Below, one piece after another: positions 6,548 to 8,669 of a stretch of 8,669 nt of DNA. Position 1 is the stretch's first letter. Every line of letters begins with the position of its first letter. The notes beneath the pieces were generated by a model, which made no database searches, had not been told where the DNA came from, and saw nothing but the letters and a program-made list of their open reading frames with translations. This DNA is from Maribacter sp. (GTDB lineage: Bacteria; Bacteroidota; Bacteroidia; Flavobacteriales; Flavobacteriaceae). The stretch is from NCBI GenBank assembly GCA_013001935.1, contig JABDKZ010000007.1:1-8669 (forward strand). Reading direction: 5' to 3'. The position numbers and the translations under genes are program-made.

Positions 6548-8074
6548 TCACTCAATTAGCGTATTTCTTAAATACACCAATGGGACAATATCTTCTTTAC
6601 TGACAGAGTTTTGTTCCCAGTCATATGATCCAAGAACCAAGTCCAGGTCCCCATCATCATCGTAATCAAAACTGTCCATGGTCATCCAACGCCCTATATT
6701 TACGTCCTTAACAATTTTGGGCATAAACCAATTATTACCCAGATTTTCGCGAAACACGAAAAACTCCTTATTATACTTCGGGAAATAAGAAATAGCCGCA
6801 AAATCAAGATCCCCATCTTGATCAAAATCCTCTGCGATGGCCCTAAAGGCCCCGTAGAGGGGTAGGAATAATTTTTCCTTGAACCTATTTTGTCCGTCGT
6901 TTGTAAACACACGGATTCCGTGATAGGGTTTGGCAATGGGCGTATAATCGCCATTATCACCTGCTGTATATAGTATATCTAGAAAACCATCCTTATTATA
7001 ATCTATCATCTTAAAATAGGTAGACCCATAAGTCGGAGGGAATTGCAGCACTTTATCAATATTAAACTTCCCATTCCCTTGGTTGTAAAGTATATAAACA
7101 GCTTCATCGCCTTGTCCGAACAAGGCGATCACATCGTTTAGGCCATCACCGTTCATATCAACAATCTCCGATCTAATGGCCCCTGGTAAGCTGATCAAGT
7201 CTTTACCAACGTACTTCCCATTTTCCTTTTTATACCAAGATAGTCTTCCAGTCCATTTTCCAAATTCGGAAACCAACAATTCAGTTTCACCATTTCCAGA
7301 TAGGTCTCCAAAAGCCGTATGAACAGGTCGTGTCAGGTTTTCAACAACCTTTTCAACCCCTCCATTTTCTGAATATTGCGAAATAAACCCGTTTGGGTTG
7401 TCGGTAGCAGCAAAAGAAGTGCCCATATGCGTAAGCCAATATTTGCCATCATATTTTTTGGCATGTACAAGATTAATGCCAACACTATCCTGTTTACGAA
7501 CATTCAGATTGGCATCATAATGCATGATGATGCCATCGTTATTCGAATCTCCAGAAATCAAATGCCCAGGGGAAATAAACCCCGTGAACGTTGTAGATGG
7601 TCGCGGAAAAGGCATTTCAACCTTCTGTGCTTCGAACAATTTGGTATATGCCTCGATCTTTGATTCGCCTACAGGGAGCTTTTCCGGGGCTAGATTTAGT
7701 ATATACTCTTGAAGTTTTTGCCAGTTTTCTTGACTAAAACTAGGCGTTTTAGTTGCAAGATACAACGATGTTTCCTCACCTATTCTTTCACCTTCCCCTT
7801 CATCATTAAAAGCCCCTATTGCAGCTTTAGGCTGATTCCTGAAGCCCATCATATAACCCATTCTGGGAAGCACATGTAATTTCCAGGTGGTTTTATCCAA
7901 GGTCTCAGGTTTTGGTGTAAGGTGGCATGATGCACATTGGATATCCAATAATTGTTTGCCAGAAAGTACAGTTTCTTCCTGCTTTTTTTCTTTTTCAGCA
8001 CAGCTAACCAATACCATGGGTAGATACAGGAACAGAAATAGGTGGCCAAAAGGTTTTAGATTTAACTTTCGCAT
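6548..8074 (-). CDS. Lipoprotein with one haem-c motif and FG-GAP/VCBS calcium-binding repeats
   Basis: An exported lipoprotein of 508 residues from ATG 8074 (an in-frame GTG at 8101 would add nine residues before the signal peptide). Residues 1-24 are a signal peptide ending in a lipobox, LVSC, with C25 as the lipidated cysteine. CASCH (47-51) is a CxxCH covalent haem site, and methionines in RMGYMM (71-76) could be the distal ligand, so residues about 35-135 look like a small cytochrome-c domain. The rest carries repeated Asp-rich loops of the FG-GAP/VCBS type at about 176 (DSNNDG), 257 (DLSGNGE), 306 (DMNGDGLND), 358 (DYNKDGFLD), 416 (DFDQDGDLD) and 470 (DYDDDGDLD). These suggest a calcium-binding beta-propeller. 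Function is unknown; an envelope redox or binding role is inference. It is a single-gene unit converging on the tRNA locus. Confidence 0.88.
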   Translation of the reverse strand: MRKLNLKPFGHLFLFLYLPMVLVSCAEKEKKQEETVLSGKQLLDIQCASCHLTPKPETLDKTTWKLHVLPRMGYMMGFRNQPKAAIGAFNDEGEGERIGEETSLYLATKTPSFSQENWQKLQEYILNLAPEKLPVGESKIEAYTKLFEAQKVEMPFPRPSTTFTGFISPGHLISGDSNNDGIIMHYDANLNVRKQDSVGINLVHAKKYDGKYWLTHMGTSFAATDNPNGFISQYSENGGVEKVVENLTRPVHTAFGDLSGNGETELLVSEFGKWTGRLSWYKKENGKYVGKDLISLPGAIRSEIVDMNGDGLNDVIALFGQGDEAVYILYNQGNGKFNIDKVLQFPPTYGSTYFKMIDYNKDGFLDILYTAGDNGDYTPIAKPYHGIRVFTNDGQNRFKEKLFLPLYGAFRAIAEDFDQDGDLDFAAISYFPKYNKEFFVFRENLGNNWFMPKIVKDVNIGRWMTMDSFDYDDDGDLDLVLGSYDWEQNSVSKEDIVPLVYLRNTLIE

Positions 8075-8200
8075 AAAAATAGGATTAGTCTTTTGGCACA
8101 CTTAATACAGTGAAGTTAAAATTATTAATCGTTGTATATCGAAGATACATATAAGATTTAAAAAAATAGTAATTAACGAATTGTCTTGTCATGAATATGT

Positions 8201-8224
8201 TGGGCGGGTGCTCTGCTTCGCCTA
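8201..8224 (+). other. Small hairpin upstream of the sanA-like gene
   Basis: GGCGGG (8203-8208), a bulged T, GC, loop TCT, then GCTTCGCC (8215-8222) form eight pairs, two of them G-U. The outer bases T8201-A8224 and G8202-T8223 can extend the stem. The G-U pairs mean it folds better as plus-strand RNA. It stands out by GC content in an AT-rich gap, about 95 nt before the next gene. It could be a leader structure or a REP-like palindrome. Confidence 0.4.
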
Positions 8225-8317
8225 TAAAAAAGATAAATATTTCGTGAGGTTTTTACTTGTATCACCTACTAAACATTTCTTATTTAGCTACCTTTAATAT
8301 TCATTTCAAGGTAACCA

Positions 8318-8669
8318 ATGAAGAACAAGCTTCTAAAGATTTTAGGAACACTACTAGTTTTACCCGTACTCCTTATACTTATCTGCAATCTTACCATAGA
8401 TATTGCGACCAAAGGCAAGACATACTCTGCTCTTGAAAACATTCCAAAAAATAGGGTTGGTCTTGTTTTAGGCACTTCAAAAAAGCTTGTATCAGGACAT
8501 GCGAATCCATATTACTCCAATCGCATAATTGCAACTGCTGCTCTTTTTACCGCTAATAAGATAGATTTTGTTCTTGTTAGTGGGGATAACGGCAGTATAT
8601 ACTATAACGAACCTACAACCATGAAGAAAGACCTGATTTCGAAAGGTATTCCAGAAGACAGGATTTTTC
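8318..8669 (+). CDS. sanA: SanA/YdcF-like (DUF218) envelope protein, 3' end outside window
   Basis: 117 codons are present, from ATG 8318. Residues about 8-24 (ILGTLLVLPVLLILICN) form an N-terminal membrane anchor after a Lys-rich start. The DUF218 fold follows: RVGLVLGTSK (46-55), NPYYSNRI (63-70), DFVLVSGDNG (83-92) and YYNEPTTMKKDLISKGIP (95-112). This run, especially LGT...YY.NRI...LLSGDN...YNEP.TM, matches E. coli SanA, a membrane protein linked to envelope permeability and vancomycin exclusion at high temperature. The biochemical role of the family is poorly known. AAGG at 8309-8312 is a possible weak ribosome site. A near-consensus -7 box, TACCTTTA, lies at 8289-8296 without a -33 partner. 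Roughly the second half of the protein is missing at the window edge. Confidence 0.87.
   Translation, partial: MKNKLLKILGTLLVLPVLLILICNLTIDIATKGKTYSALENIPKNRVGLVLGTSKKLVSGHANPYYSNRIIATAALFTANKIDFVLVSGDNGSIYYNEPTTMKKDLISKGIPEDRIF

Noticed and set aside
6415..6603. 62-codon open frame on the plus strand after the tRNA locus
   Set aside because: No family recognised. Its last 56 bases overlap the convergent lipoprotein gene in antisense, there is no promoter or ribosome site of note, and length alone is weak evidence in AT-rich DNA. 6331-6547 is left unannotated.
8075..8101. GTG start for the haem lipoprotein
   Set aside because: It would place nine residues before a normal Lys/Arg-led signal peptide that already starts at ATG 8074.

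Overview
The window looks like ordinary chromosomal core sequence from a marine-type member of the Flavobacteriaceae (Bacteroidota). The evidence is AT-rich DNA, close matches to the Bacteroidota promoter consensus (TTG/TTTG, about 19 nt, TAnnTTTG), little sign of Shine-Dalgarno sites, a folK-deoxynucleoside kinase fusion of the kind known in this phylum, and flavobacterial-style SppA and MutS proteins. No transposase, integrase, CRISPR array, toxin-antitoxin pair or defence system is visible.

Layout: 1-1156 (minus) is the first two thirds of signal peptide peptidase SppA, cut by the window edge just after its catalytic serine. Divergent from it, 1228-2367 (plus) encodes a fused FolK (HPPK) and deoxynucleoside kinase. 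A 12-bp perfect-stem hairpin (2464-2493) separates that gene from the convergent TrmH/SpoU-family RNA 2'-O-methyltransferase at 2494-3024 (minus). Divergent again, 3185-5806 (plus) is full-length mutS, which probably starts at TTG. A tRNA locus follows: a consensus promoter (5859-5888), a short palindrome near the expected transcription start (5891-5910), tRNA-Gly(GCC), a cluster of small nested palindromes joined to an exact 21-nt copy of the tRNA-Gly 3' end, tRNA-Leu(UAA) and a rho-independent terminator. The stretch 6331-6547 holds nothing I can support. 6548-8074 (minus) encodes a lipoprotein with one CxxCH haem motif followed by FG-GAP/VCBS-type calcium-binding repeats. 8318 to the end (plus) is the start of a SanA/DUF218-family membrane protein.

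The genes are mostly single-gene units arranged divergently or convergently, not one operon. Their roles are housekeeping: folate synthesis and deoxynucleoside salvage in one polypeptide, RNA modification, mismatch repair, tRNA supply, and envelope functions (SppA, the haem lipoprotein, SanA). The part least explained by ordinary annotation is 5999-6158. There the tRNA-Gly T-loop and acceptor 3' half recur 139 nt downstream, behind about 52 nt made almost entirely of overlapping inverted repeats. I read it as a relic of tRNA duplication or of site-specific recombination at a tRNA, later invaded by or built from palindromic units. That is inference; I do not claim a new functional system.
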